Positions 18,690-32,008 of a stretch of 64,000 nt of DNA are shown one piece after another. Each line of letters starts with the position of its first letter. The stretch's first letter is position 1. The notes under the pieces are model-generated. The model was not told the origin of the DNA, did no database searches, and saw nothing but the letters and a program-made list of their open reading frames with translations. The stretch is from Acanthosepion pharaonis (Eukaryota; Mollusca; Cephalopoda; Sepiida; Sepiidae). The stretch lies in assembly GCA_903632075.3 (NCBI GenBank), contig CAHIKZ030005409.1, positions 454,001 through 518,000 of the forward strand. Reading direction: 5' to 3'. The position numbers and the translations under genes are program-made.

Positions 18690-20191
18690 TTTTGTAGGAC
18701 TTCATGGTAAACAAATTTTTTTTTCCTTTTTAATAGCGAAAATAAATTCTTAGGATTTTTACAATTGATCATGCATCATACAACTGGCCATGCGTAAATA
18801 TTTCTTTCTGGAGACAAATTCCAACTTTTGAAGCATTTGGCCTTGTGGTTTGTTTATAGCTCTCGCAAATGCAGGGCGAGCTGGAAGCTGGATTCTTGTA
18901 TATATAAAAACTTAAAGGATAAGCAAAAGCAATATTGCATTCTTATTAAATAGTTATTTGTTATTTTAATTATTAAACTGATTTTAATATAGTTGGATTA
19001 TTTTGTATGTTAAATAATAAAACTTTTAATTTTTCAAAAAATCAGTGTACTAAGCTATGTATCCTGGTAAAACCAACTGTACTTTATATCCCCTTAAACT
19101 GTTTGCACTTCTAAACATTTGGTTTCGATCGGTCAATGTATGGCTATTTTTAAGGGTGTGACGAATAGACAAAGGTCACAGAATTTTATATCTAGATATA
19201 AGTTGAGAGACGGTATTTGAGTGATGAGGATAAATTTAAATGCGTTGTTGGTACCTAATTCTCAAGAACGATAAATGGATAAAATAATAGTAGCTGTTTA
19301 TATTGATGATAGCCTTAATCATTGCTAGTGCTGAAAACAACAGCAATATTCTATATATCCAGATATGTTCAGGATAAATGAAGACCAAAATAAAGGAATT
19401 AACAGTGAAATCATTTCTTAGGGTCTCGGTCGAAATATAAAATGTGTGTTAGCTATGTTTCTAATTATTCAATTGTCGGAAGTGGTATTTTCAGTAAAGC
19501 ACAAGAATAAGTAAAAGGAACCCGAAACAAAACGAGTTTTTAAAAAGGGGACGAGAATTGGGAATAACGACAAGAAGAAACTGAATAAAAAACGGACAAA
19601 TAGACAAAGGAAATTGAATTAAAACCTAAATCCAAGGCTGGGAAGAAAAACGAGTTCATAGATTAATAGGGGACATATAAAATAAATGCACTGGCATGAA
19701 AGTGTCTGTGCAGAAGAAAATTTATAGAGCAGAGAGCCTTAAATATATTAGAACTAATAATAATGATAAAATTATCCGTTTTCTTATAAGGGTATTGTGC
19801 AGAGAGATAGAGAGGTAAGAGAAAGAAAGAGGTTTTAAGTGAATGCAATAAATTTAGAAACATGACTGGACGGGAAGTTTTATTTATTGGGAACTGGATA
19901 AATGAACAGGAGTTTGCAATGAAAGCATATAAGCATCAATTACTCGAGAAATAAGTAAGTAAGATTCTTTGGAACAGTAAAATACCGAAGGATTTTCTGA
20001 TAGTGCCCAGGAGATTATATTTCGTTCGTATTGACAAATCTTTCAGACAGTGGTTGTCGCTAACCGGGGAACTATAAGTTAAAACTGAGCGAATGAGAGT
20101 GAGAGAGATAACAAGAGAATAGATATCAGAATCTTGTCCGAAGAGAAAAGTAAATTGCAGAATATAAGGATAACGGATCAGGTAGTTCGCA

Positions 20192-20272
<81 letters not shown>

Positions 20273-21080
20273 CACCATATTACAGGAACACATATATACA
20301 TCATAGCAATATATTACATATACACATGTTGGTGCTATACTACATATACATGTATACATATATTGGCAAAACGAATAGTACTCAGAGCCCATCCTAGCCT
20401 TTTCTAAGTTGGACAAGAAATTATCGAAGATGCACAAAGCTTTGAACCTCAGGATAATGTCAATATTTAGAAAGAAATGAAAATAAGCTTGCATCAACAC
20501 CAGGTATTGTGACCCGACGGATAAAATTTAATCGGCAAAATAAATAAAAAATTAATTGTCCTTCATCATAAAAAGCTGTAATAAAAATCCACAAATACAA
20601 GAATACAACAAGGAAAATCAGATTTTAAAAATAAAAGTATCGTAATCTTGAATTACGCAGAGGATACATTAAAAGAGAAAATTAATATCGTATCAGTGCA
20701 GACAAGAAAAATGTATTAGGACCATTAAGATCAAAGTAAAAATAGACAAAACCCAGAATAATATTAAATGTCTCTATTGAGATCAGACGACAAGAGATTA
20801 TAAAGCATGTTATAGATGAATGACTCAAACTTGTTTAAAAGGAATATTAAAATGCATGAAGATATGCGGAGAATCATATTTGCGTTCGAAGATGGAAATA
20901 ATTATTATGGACGAAATAAACCAATGCTCAAGAAAATGAAAATAATAAACTACTCAAGCAGCAAAGAAATGGAAATCTGCTAGAGGTGGCCGTATCATCA
21001 GATTAGAGAGTGAAAATAAAATTATAAAAATACTAGGACATCGTCCATGAACCGAAGAAGTTGTAGAACAATAAGGTTAG
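18690..21080. other. AT-rich sequence, no gene recognised; (TA)n at 20,195-20,271
   Basis: Contains one long (TA)n tract of about 38 units at 20,195-20,271, which explains the Ile-Tyr frames on both strands there. No transposon motif or plausible exon recognised elsewhere. Confidence 0.5.
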
Positions 21081-21085
21081 GGCAT

Positions 21086-21141
21086 GGTTCTTACAACATC
21101 AGTTATTATAATGTTTATAATAATTGATGTGGTAAGAATCA
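21086..21141. repeat. Imperfect hairpin, ~25-bp arms
   Basis: GGTTCTTACAACATCAGTTA and the reverse-complementary TAATTGATGTGGTAAGAATC pair with two or three mismatches around a loop of about 5 bp. It lies just upstream of the LINE-3'-UTR-like stretch. Confidence 0.75.
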
Positions 21142-21159
21142 TGTTAAAATAGGAGACCT

Positions 21160-21304
21160 GACACTGTGCAGACTATACAGGTGTTGGTGTTTTCGAGAAT
21201 ACTGAGGATGGTGCTGGAGATAGGAGGGATAAGCACAAAGAATGCTTGATGTTTATCACTGGTTATAGCTACTAGGTATCAGGTCTGAACATTCAAATAC
21301 CTGA

Positions 21305-21340
<36 letters not shown>
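21160..21340 (+). mobile_element. Possible LINE 3' UTR ending in an (AAT)n tail
   Basis: A moderately GC-rich stretch (CTGAGGATGGTGCTGGAGAT, then a CACTGGTTATAGCTACTAGG block) ends AATACCTGAAATAATAATAA and passes into about 12 AAT units. A LINE with a microsatellite-like tail would look like this. No coding part is attached, so this rests on resemblance only. Confidence 0.33.
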
Positions 21341-21343
<3 letters not shown>

Positions 21344-21920
21344 GACATGATGCAACACCAGTCATAGCTCACATGATTTCTAAATTCAATTGATTGTAAA
21401 CGTTAATATGTACATGTTTTTTTTTATGAATTAAGGTGGATTACAGTAAATATCCCTTTCAGTATCACAGATTTGCTTGTCAGATGTTTGACCATAACCA
21501 GATGTTGACACACTGTGCATCTCTTCATGAACGGGTGTAGTTGGGGAGAATCAATGTCCGATGTCTAGAGGGTTATTTTTTCTCGGGTTATGCAGTAGGG
21601 AAAGTGTTAACCAAATAATAGACGGAAATGCGTAAAAACAGTGGATGAAATTTAATGTAATGGAAATATAGACTAGCTAGCACATTTATATAGAAAAAGA
21701 TGAGCAATGATAAAACATTCAAACACAAATAAATACTTGGGAACATTCTCAGTCGGAGACCGACTGTGCAGATTGGGTTACTCAACTTTAAGTTATTTCG
21801 AAGTGGACTCTACCTTCAAGGTTACGCGTTGCTTTTATCAAAACTTGTCACGTACATTTGGCTGTGATGCATGTAGCTGGTATACTTTTATCATATTGTT
21901 GGTGAGATACACGCACTCAC

Positions 21921-21922
<2 letters not shown>

Positions 21923-21974
<52 letters not shown>

Positions 21975-21990
21975 GAAGAAGAAGAAGAAG
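21923..21990. repeat. (AAT)n followed by (AGA)n microsatellite
   Basis: About 17 AAT units then six AGA units, then a shorter AAT run to about 22,017. It accounts for the Ile/Arg runs in the overlapping frame. Confidence 0.95.
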
Positions 21991-24172
21991 AAATAACCAT
22001 ATTAATAATAATAATAAAGAAAATCAATGAATTAAAGGAATCAATAATTATAGCGACATTCGTCGTGGATAAAATATTTATCAACAATCAAACAATAGCA
22101 ATATAAATCACACCAACCACCACAGAATAGACCTTTTGCCTTCATCAGTCATATCTTCAAACATTGGAGCAAAATCCATGACCACAAAAGCTTCAGAATT
22201 TACTCATCGTTCACACACGCTACCACACACGCTACCACACACGTATTTAACTAAGGGAAAGAAAACATTTTAAACTCGAACCACTGTCTTCTTCCAGGAT
22301 ATTTTTCTCGAGTTGGCGACACTAGTAATCTATAAATATCAACAATAATTCTTCCGGGCAATCATTGCGTTAACTGTCACTGATTTCCTCTCAGAATCGA
22401 CTTCGGAAGCCGAGGTTTGGGCATAGAATTTGATTTATCCAAACTTTATACAGCATAAACAACAGATCAATTCAGACATAATAAGGACAGAGATAATAAA
22501 CATATTATTACTATTATTATTATTAAAGTCGGCGGAATGGTTGGTCGCATCTCCCTTCATTCCCTTGTGACTGCATAATTTCTTTGTCTGCGTAAACCAT
22601 CTTTTGACCTCCCTACTTCTCACAACTGTCGAGGCTTACCCTTACCAGAAATGTTTAAGCGCAGTGTCAGAAATCAATCTGAAGCATTCGTGCCTGTAGG
22701 TGACATTTTTCAAACCCAACACTCAAGCCAAACAACGATCGTTTGCTCGTCAGTTTGATAGGTGCCACAATTATAGCGTTTCTATTAGTGCCACAATCTG
22801 TCTCCTTAATATTTTTACTTGTATCACTGTCAGTATTATTACTATTATTATAGCTATTATCATTATAATTATTATTATTAATATGGTTATTACTTTTATC
22901 ATTATCAAGAGAGATGTCAGTTTTAGTGCTAATAGCGGAAGCTGAAAGTAGCAGTCTTTCTGATGATATTATCATTACCAGGATGATATGTCACTTAAAA
23001 GTGAAACATGAAATTAAGGGGAACATTATGGTTCTGTATTTTGTTTGTAAAGAAAAATATATTTATTTAAACTTTTACTTCCATTAGTTCAGCTTCTTTC
23101 TTTCTCTTTTCTAAATTGTTCTTTATTATTTCTTTCTCTGTATTCATTCTCTTCTTCAATGTTGTCTTTCCTCTCAAAGTTCATTATGCACACTTAGATC
23201 TTCTTAGGAAACCTATTAGATCAACAAAACAAATATAAACGAAAGCATTTAAAAAAGAATTAATTAAAAACTGCTTAAATTTCTTTCCTTAATAAATTAA
23301 ATTCCTTTATTCATTTTCTTTCATGTTCATTCCTATTCATTACTTGTTATTTTTTTGTTTCTTTTCTTCTTTATTTATATTTATGTAAATGTCAGGAAAT
23401 TTTTCTTTGTTAGACTTTAAAAAAACCCAAAACAACTGAATGTGTGGAAAACTGAACTTAATCGTGATACGCTTATCTAAACAAATAGATAATTATATAG
23501 ATATTTCCGTTCAATTTCTGCATCCAGTGAGTAGCCCAGTTTCACAAACCCGGAAAGAAAGGTTTTTTATTCAAAAGTGTTATCAAAATGCAATGGGGAA
23601 AACGATATCAATTTTTTTCTTTTTTTAAAAATTTCTTTGTCGTCTATTCGGTGAGTATTTTCAGGGAAAAACTGGTTTTCAACTAGTTTTTGAAAATACC
23701 ACTGGGGACGTGCGCACACATTTTCTTCCACGCTATTGATATTCAGCAATTAAAAATATTGTATAAATCCTAATAATGTTATTGTTTTTGTAGGAGTAAT
23801 AGCCCTGAAATATATTTCAGTATTAATGGGAATTAGAATGAAAACATTTTAATCTGCCTTTACTTTACCCTAATACGAAACAAACTAACAATACATCATA
23901 ATATAAGAATCGTAATTATCATTCCATCAGTGAAAATATTAGTTGGAAAAATATTAAATATATAGTCATCATCAGTTGCAAATAGTGTATATGTGTACGT
24001 AGTGTGAACAATTATAACATGAAGAAAGAGAAGAAAGCATTTTATTGAGATAAACTGAATGAATAAACTGATAAAATAGAGCGGTAGAGTTGTGATGGGA
24101 GAAAAAGAAGTAGATAAAGGGGTAGTAATTAAGATAGCTTGCAGCAGAAAGACGACAGAATACGAGAGCGTG

Positions 24173-24174
<2 letters not shown>

Positions 24175-24232
<58 letters not shown>
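24175..24232. repeat. (GATA)n tetranucleotide microsatellite
   Basis: About 14 uninterrupted GATA units. Confidence 0.97.
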
Positions 24233-24233
<1 letters not shown>

Positions 24234-24826
24234 TGAAGATACTAAGATACATAGAAAATAAATAAAAGAGAAAAGGAATGTTTGCTATGTGCAATAATGG
24301 TAAAGATTTAAGATTTTGCCCGGTCAAGTACCGAAAATGAAATATGGCAAAACCAGACCAGTTAATTAGTGAATTAGATCCTCACTAGTGCGGAATTGTT
24401 CCAAAAAGAGCTCAGTTTTGTAAATACCATTGCTTGATTGGTTGATATGTCACTAGTAGTCGATATTCGAACCCAGATAAAAAGTAAGGTTAAAAGGAAT
24501 AATGATTTTTGAGTCACAGGCAATACATTTTTCTTTACCTTTCGCCTTATGCAGCCTTGTAAGCAGTTTAAGTTGTAAATTTAATGTATATATCAACAGT
24601 GCTGAAATAGGGAAGACTATTTGACTTGTAAACTCTTCTGTCATTTCCAAATGTAAATTTTACAAGCACGAAATTGATATTAGAATTTGTTTTACGCAAG
24701 TTAAGAGTTAAGTGAATATTTCCTTCCGATCTATGGCGGATTCCTTTTTACCACCTTCAACAAATTTGGTTCACTTCCACGTGAACAGAGAAAGCTAGAA
24801 TGTACAAGCGAGTGTAAGTGTATTTG

Positions 24827-24828
<2 letters not shown>

Positions 24829-24870
<42 letters not shown>
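24829..24870. repeat. (GA)n microsatellite
   Basis: About 21 uninterrupted GA units in a wider purine-rich region. Confidence 0.97.
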
Positions 24871-24874
<4 letters not shown>

Positions 24875-26384
24875 GGAGGAGGAATGAGAGAGAAATGATT
24901 ACTTGTCCACGTGCCAATGTGAACGTTTGAAAAGGTTTACGTGTTGAGTGTGTTGGGGAACGATCAGATAAGGTGGAAAGATGGCAGAGGTGAAAGAAAT
25001 TTTGACGACGAGAAAAGAAAGTTTACATGATCACGTGTGTTTGTAAACTGAATTGGACTACTCGAGAAATGGGGAAAATGAAAATAAAACTTAATGAAAG
25101 AAAAGAATGAGAAAGAATAATGAGAAAGTGAAGGAATAAAAAGAAGGAAGAAAGGGAAGAGTAAAGAACCAAAAAGCAAGAATAAAGAGAAAAATGGAGG
25201 AAGAAAAAGAAAGAATAATGAGATAAGTGAAGGAACGAAAAGAAGGAGAAAAGGTAAAGTGAAATATTAAGGAAAAATAGAAAGAGAAAGAATGAAAAAA
25301 TGTAATGGATGGAAAATACGAATATAAAATAAAGAGAAAGGTGAATAAAATGAGAATAAGAAAGCAAAGAATACGATGAAATCAAAATAAGAACAAGTAA
25401 ATAAAGCTAATTAACAACGACAAAATAAAAATAAATAAAAAAACCCAAAAATAAAACGAAACATTTAGGTTTTACAAGTATGAAATATAAGAAATAATGA
25501 AATATCGAAGAAATTAGATAATAAATTACAGAAAGAGCGTGAATAAATTAAAAACAAATAGAAATGCTGAAAAAGATTTTTAAAAAATCAGAATAATGAC
25601 TGTAAAAATGGAAGCTCTAAATAAGACGGAAACTGAAAAAAAATATTCATCCTTTTGAATGAATAAACACACAAAAATGAATTAGTGTAAAAGAAAAAAA
25701 AAACGTATGAAATGCGGAAAATGTCTAAAGACGGAAAACAAACAAATTTGGAGAAAACAGACAATGCAACGATCCTGGCAATGTCCATGATTGTTGATTC
25801 AAATATTAACAAGAATGTGTGAAATGTTTTTCAAGTAGGAGCTGAATGGTGAACATTTATATCGCATATTAATCAATATATGGATAAAAGTAACGATAAG
25901 CAGTTTTTTCCTTTTGAAATAAATTTTTGTCTACGTGTGTGAGCGCGGGTTTGTGCATGTGAAAGTGGGAATTTGTGATAATGAAGAACCATTATATGCA
26001 TTTTTTTTGTAGATTTAATACTGAAACCGAGGCAGAAAAAGCAGATACATCGGTTTCTAATAGAACGCTGATTATTAATCTGGCGGGATCATAGCCATCG
26101 GAAAATAAAAGAGATTAGATTATTACCCACTATTATCATTTACTGTTGGCGATTATATTATAGGATCAATATAAAATGCAACAAGAATAGGAGAAAAAAT
26201 AATTAACGTTAAAAATGTAATTATGGAACACATGTTGCTTTCGATACAAGTTACATTATCTTTGGTTTCAGAATTCTTATTTTATCATTCATAAGAATTT
26301 TCATTATTTGTTTATTCTCATATGTGGACTTACAAATTGATATTATCGACATGTGCAATATTTCGCTAAATTATTCAGGACACT

Positions 26385-27545
26385 TTAAACAATATATATG
26401 TCCCAAGAGCCACTCAATTAGGGGATTAATGAACAAGATTGTTGAATGGACATAAAGGATGAAATGTGCATATTATGAGGATATGTAGGATGGATAACGG
26501 TTAACCTTAGAATCGACGAGTTTAAGATTGTAGAGATTGCAAAGCATGATCTCGAGATTCTGTTCCATAATGTACCGGTTCTCGGGAAAAGGGTGCCAGT
26601 GGTAGTTCTTTCTTACCAATGGAATACTCAGTGACATGGTGGATCCCAACTGTAAAGGTCTGGATTGGTGGAATTGGTGTGAAAATTTGTCATAGAACTA
26701 GCGATAGGTTTGCGACGTTTTATCTGTGGGAAAGGGGATGTGAGGAGGGGAATAATTGCTCATAAGGCTTGTATAAACGCCTTTGTACTCTGCCATAGGT
26801 GGAATGAGAGGATTCCATTTTTTGGTCAGATTCGACTTTTATTAGGATAAAGCATCACAGGAAGAGTTAGGAGTAGCACAAAGAACCGACCATTTTCCAG
26901 CATCTTTAGCAATTGATCATGGATATGAATTACACTTGAGGTCGAGGGTGAGTCTGAGTTCCAATAAACGTTCAAGGTAAACAAACTCGTTGAGGGTATA
27001 GCCATTCATCATGACTGGAAAAAAATCAGTCTACTTGGTGATTTCAATAACTTGGTTTTTACAAACCAATTTTGACCCTTTCAGCAGTTAGAGCTAGGTT
27101 AGAGGAGACATTAGTTGCCAGGTTCTGATCAACTATACTTCTGGCTGTGCACCCACAAGCCGTGGTTTCATCTGAATAAATATTTACTAATGATCTTAGT
27201 ATGTTCTTTGAATGATCGTTAATATAAAGCAGAAAGAAGGTAGTGCCGATGGGATAGGCACGGTGAGCATTTGAACTGATCTTATGGACTTCAGAAGACT
27301 GGACATTAACTACGAGCTTCACGGACCTATCTGATAATAAGGGCTTGATATTTGCAGAGGTGCCATCGCTGGAGAGTTTGTGTAGTAATTTCCTATGTGA
27401 TATCTTGTCAAGGGGCTTTCAGATATCAGGCAATGTTTCTCGTGATGCATTTATTAATGAATTATTTACTGATTCTATTTGCAATGGCAATCAGGGCATC
27501 AGAAGTGGACTAGCAAACTTTTTTTTTCGTTCAAATCAGTGATTA
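26385..27545 (-). pseudogene. CR1/Jockey-like LINE, RT palm to 3' end
   Basis: The minus strand gives, in order: LDKISHRKLLHKLSSDG (near 27,400), SVKLVVNVQSSEVHKI, TTFFLLYINDHSKNILRSLV, NIYSDETTACGC, NGYTLNEFVYLERLLELRLT and a broken FPENRYIMEQNLEIM-like end. FLLYIND and the YADD site (here YSDE, an inactivating change) are reverse transcriptase palm motifs. The series then follows the same order as the copies at 37.0 and 43.2 kb. The last 80 bases (26,385-26,470) contain AATTGAGTGGCTCTTGGG, the family's 3' UTR signature. The 5' half (endonuclease, fingers) is missing. The opposite-strand frame at 27,345-27,542 is a shadow. Confidence 0.87.
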
Positions 27546-27549
27546 TTTA

Positions 27550-29310
27550 ACTGTAATTGTGTTAACAAGAGTCAAAAATCATTTTCCGATTCTTTATTCA
27601 GCATATACTCATTTAGATTTTATTCCCGTATGATGTTGATCGCGGTTTGTGCCAGATTTATCGGATTCGACAAGATAATACCAACCGTAACTTTAATAGC
27701 ATGGAAAATTCATTTGGTAATGCTTTTTATATTTGTTTAGAAACGTTCCTTTTAACTCAGCTGATGTTTTGTTTACGGATGAGACTGAAGACCAGGGAAA
27801 CGAGTCGGTGATAAAAATGGAACGCTAAATTAAAATCTATTCTACTTTTCTCTCTTTTTATCGTTCATTGATGTACGCACGTATAATTGATCTCTCAAAT
27901 ACAAGTACTCACTAATAGTTTTTGCTTGTAATTACATAAATTTACAATTAAAATCTGCATTTTTCTGTCACATTGAATCTATTTCTATTTAATCATATCA
28001 TTTGTTTAGGTATCTGTGTAGTTTAGAGATTTCCTAACAAAACTTGTTTTTCATGGAATCTTATTTTCAAGTTAAAGAAAATAATCTTTTGAAAAATTAA
28101 AATGATGATAATCATGCTGTACTTTTAAAACACAATCAAGAAGAATATTTCAGTTGATTGCTTGTTGCTAACATTATTTTTGTGAAAGTGATTTCTGACC
28201 GTATAAAGAAGTTCGACCATCTTCCTAAACATAGCCAACAATCAGAATTGGGTGAATTACTTCTTACTTGGACCGTGAGTACTTAAGTACCTCCTTGTAG
28301 CACGAAAGAGTATTAATGCCCTTTACTCTTACGACCATTGACTTTGTCATTGTAACGATAATGTCAACATCTTTCTGTCTGAAATCAATATTTTTGTGGG
28401 GAATAATATTCATACCTTGGCACGAAAGTACTAAATAATGTTGTTAATGTGATTGCGCACGCGCACGCGCGTGTATGCGTGTGTGTGTGAGAGAGAGAGA
28501 CAGAGACAGAGACAGAGACAGACAGACGGATAGGCAGACTGACATACATACAGTCAGTGTGTGTGTGTGTGTGTGTGTGTGTGCGAAGCTGATATTGTTT
28601 GCATTGGAGGAAAAGAACTACTTAAACACGTCACAGGAAGGTGATGTAACGACAACATTCGAAACGTTTATATCACCATATCTGACAATTTCTTACATGA
28701 TTTCTCTCTAGCTCTTTCTTCCTTACTCTCTCACTCTTTTACACCGTTTATGTAATCAGTGTTATAATCAGCTTATCTTATTTATTAGGTGTTATCGGTG
28801 TTGCTGTCATCCGTGAGAAGGAACTATTTTGTCAATATTTATGTCCAGTTTTCTGAAGCCCATGAGAATTACAATCCCATATCAAATTCCCGCTGGCGGA
28901 AGTGAGATAAAAGTTCTTATCAATTCATTCAGCGTTTATCTCTTGTTATCATTTTACCGTAATTGATACATATGCAGAAATTAATGTGTAAATTGGATTT
29001 GGCAAGTTAATAATGATTATTAAATAAATTTCAAGAAAAAATTGTCACGTAAGAGGAAGCAAAACGCTATGAAAAGAAGATAAAATTTCACTCAGTCACT
29101 TATTTTACCTTTGTGACAAGATCCATTCTGATACAAAGCCTCAAAAACTTATATTTTTACAGTCACACTGTACAAAGATTTTATTATGCTTTCACAATAA
29201 AGATTTGATCGAGTCTGGTAAATTCTGAAGAATTTACCAGAATAGATAAATATGATAAATATGTTATGTGCTTTATGATAATATTTAAGATAAATTATTA
29301 TCGAAAGTGA
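27550..29310. other. AT-rich sequence, no gene; (GT)n at 28,555-28,582
   Basis: A compound CGCACG/GT/GA/CAGA tract spans 28,455-28,535 and (GT)n follows at 28,555-28,582. The 78-codon frame across them (Arg-Asp repeats then Val-Cys repeats) is a translated microsatellite. Nothing else recognised. Confidence 0.55.
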
Positions 29311-29318
29311 AACAGTAC

Positions 29319-30320
29319 AGGGTGCGATGGATAAATTGTCTAAATTACGCAAAAATGAAAATAAAACTTTCATCTCATTTTAATATTTACCAAAACTACA
29401 CAAAAATATCTTGAAATACTAAAGAGTAAATGTATTCAATAAAATTGCAATTGCCTTCAACCATGGCCTCCAGACGACTTTGGAATCTCCTGCATCTTTT
29501 CTGGACGGTCTCCTTGTTTAAGTTGGTGAATGTTGTTACAATCTTTGCCTTCAGTTTGGTGTAACAAGGAGTTTTGTTGTTTTGTCTCACTCAGCTGCGC
29601 CCCACACATAAGAAATCAAGGGGGTTGTCTTATACAACTCTTTCCAAATACTCTGCACTGTCCTCAGACTGAGAGCCAAACACTCATATTTTCTATTGTT
29701 GTAATATCTGGAGATTTTGGGGCCGTTCTATTAATTTGGTGTCCTTGAAATCATTTTTGGAAAGATGGACAATAATCAGAATGTAAAGAGGCATTATTTT
29801 GTACGAATTTTATCTACGCTTAAAGTTTCTTCTTTTTGCTCTATATCACTCAAAAGCGTCTTCTGAAGGAACTTACCATAATTTTCTGTAATTATTTTGT
29901 TTATCATCTTTGAAAGGATCTATAATTTTACTGTCTAAATTACTAGTACTAAAGATTGCTCTATTCCCCGATGTTTTCTTGCAAGTCTTGTTGGTTCACT
30001 ATTTCTTTGAAGGGTTCATCTTCTATTCCAGCCATACAATCTAATTCTATATTAATCACTAAAATTATACGTGTTAAATCATTTCTTATATACTTCATCG
30101 CCAGATATGAATGGTTCTCTTTGTGACGTTTACTTAAAGGCAGTACTTTGTTTGAATGCCTTTAGCTGAAGTTTTTCTTATATTCTACATATTTTCTGTT
30201 AACAATTGTAACAGTAGCTTCTTCAAATATTTTCTTGCTGATCAATCCACCTTTCTTGATTGTCACATTTTTAATTTTTCTAAAATCTCTTTTTGTGACA
30301 TTCTTCAGACCATTTTCTTG

Positions 30321-30330
<10 letters not shown>
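29319..30330 (-). mobile_element. Mariner/Tc1-like transposon remnant
   Basis: Minus-strand reading near 29.4-29.8 kb gives RTAPKSPDITTIENMSVWLS, then TKLKAKIVTTFTNLNKETVQ, then KRCRRFQSRLEAMVEGNCNF. This is the C-terminal end typical of mariner-type transposases (…SPDLxPxD/EN.. …LK..I…A…L…K.CR.F..RLEA.I.A.G..). An AGGGTGCGATGGATAAATTG end at about 29,321 could be the terminal repeat. Upstream, 30,150-30,330 resembles 50,590-50,790 and may be the N-terminal DNA-binding part. Stops are frequent throughout, and the catalytic core is unreadable. Confidence 0.65.
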
Positions 30331-30357
<27 letters not shown>

Positions 30358-30936
30358 TAGTTATAATATATCGCTCATATAGTGTTGATATTAATAAAAC
30401 AGTGCAGGATGTAATAAAACAGAGCTATTAAGTATATATTGATAAATATACATATTCCGGTAGCGACGTCAAATTTTATTTTGGTTCCACTAAAATACTT
30501 GGAAATTTCGTTTGTATCCTCATCGAATGAATTTAGGCAATATAAAGTACAAAAACTGCACTGCTCTCTTATATTTCTGGCATTTAATGAGAAATTAATT
30601 ACAATGGGAAAGGCAATAAATGTAATATATATCTTGTTGAAAAATTAGTTATCTTAAAACACTTAAATAACCCCAGCTTATTAAACAAGAGAAATGAATT
30701 GTTGGCTGCATGTAGGCATAAAAATAAATATCTGGCCAAACACATTGATTCAGATTAATTTATAATTTAAATTGTGTTGTTTTTTTGTTGCTGAAAAAGA
30801 ACAAGTAACCTCCCTTTTTATAAAACTCTAAAATATTTTTTGCATGTATATTATAAATCCAGTTTATTTGAAATGCCAAATATATTTAAAAAAAAAAGCT
30901 GGAATTACAGGATAATAAATAACTGTACCAACATTG

Positions 30937-30986
<50 letters not shown>

Positions 30987-31502
30987 CGTATAGCTGGCCA
31001 CTCGTATTCGAGGGTATCCATCTACTAGGGCGGTTATCCAATTCCTACTGCAGACGCTTGCTCAGGCGCATTTGCATTTATTCAACACCTACACAACACA
31101 CATGTGGTTTATAAAGTAACTATGCTGAGCAGAACACTTAGAGTTTTCTTTCTTCTAGAGCGTGTTATCTAGCGGGATCAACAATTTGAACAAGGCCAGC
31201 ATGCTGAAGCCCTCGGCCATGATGACTTGTGACTTAGTGCTAGCACAGCTATCGACGGCCCTCAATGGTTCCGTCTACCCAATTTCACTCGCAAGGCTTG
31301 AATCAACCCGTGTTATGGTTTTACACACACCTGTACATATACACGTATATGTGTCCCTTTATATATTCCCACCCGGGAACACACACACATACATATATGC
31401 CATCACATATAATATATATATATTACACACATTTTTTTATTTTATGCGGTGTGTTGTTTTCCCTGATATTATGGGTCATATTGGAATGCCTGGCTTGTTT
31501 TG

Positions 31503-31560
<58 letters not shown>

Positions 31561-31572
31561 TATATATATATA
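30331..31572. other. AT-rich sequence with (TA)n and (CA)n tracts, no gene
   Basis: (TA)n lies at 30,321-30,353 and 30,941-30,985, and (CA)n of about 27 units at 31,505-31,558. Long frames at 31,162-31,708 run through (CA)n as His-Thr repeats and carry no motif. The stretch 31,000-31,300 is less AT-rich (about 45 percent GC), but I recognise nothing in it. Confidence 0.5.
31505..31558. repeat. (CA)n microsatellite
   Basis: About 27 uninterrupted CA units followed at once by a short (TA)n and the 32-bp inverted repeat at 31,573. Confidence 0.97.
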
Positions 31573-31708
31573 TGCACATTTCATTGAATACGACAGACAA
31601 GGTGATAAAATGGCTAAATGCATAGCCGAAAGCGCTCGGATAAAAAGAACAATTGGACAGTTTTTATATAATTTATTATCTGAAAAGAAAAAAAGAAAGA
31701 TCATATGA

Positions 31709-32008
31709 TTACTTTGAATATACGCTCTTTAGCGCTAGAGGGCGTCGTCAGTGACGTTCTGATTTGGGTCATTGGGCATTTTCGCGTCTTTCAAACATCA
31801 TACTCCTCTCACCAAATCCACCCCATCAGAGCTGATCAATCTCTGATGCCCCCCCCCATCTAAATTAACAGCCTGTAGACACTGACTTATATTAGGCAAA
31901 CCCTATCCCTCTGTCACGCATTTGATTGGAAGTTGACCAACAGACAATCGCAATGGCGTGAGCCCTATTTAAGTTGTTTACGGGGGATTTTTTACTTTTT
32001 CTTTTTTT
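31709..32008 (+). repeat. 300-bp direct repeat, left copy
   Basis: From TTACTTTGAATATACGCTCT to GGGGGATTTTTTACTTTTTC it matches 36,251-36,547 at roughly 90 percent by eye. It carries GATTGG, a degenerate copy of the right repeat's CCAATCGCAATGG (ACAATCGCAATGG here) and a TATTTAAG box about 65 bp before its end. These read as promoter elements on the plus strand, opposite to the LINE. Confidence 0.92.

Larger units (their letters stand above)
22020..26380. other. AT-rich sequence with microsatellites, no gene recognised
   Basis: Includes (ATT)n at 22,835-22,882, (GATA)n at 24,175-24,232 and (GA)n at 24,829-24,870. From 24,960 to 25,700 the plus strand is a polypurine stretch whose antisense yields Ser/Phe/Leu-rich frames up to 120 codons. 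These are compositional artefacts. Confidence 0.5.

Noticed and set aside
24964..25385. 120- and 71-codon Ser/Phe/Leu-rich frames on the minus strand
   Set aside because: They are the antisense of a GA-rich low-complexity stretch; no domain, start context or periodicity supports a protein.
27345..27542. 65-codon plus-strand gene
   Set aside because: Antisense shadow of the CR1/Jockey-like reverse transcriptase fragment.
31162..31708. Overlapping 141- and 147-codon plus-strand frames
   Set aside because: Both run through (CA)27 as His-Thr repeats and have unrelated, motif-free flanks.
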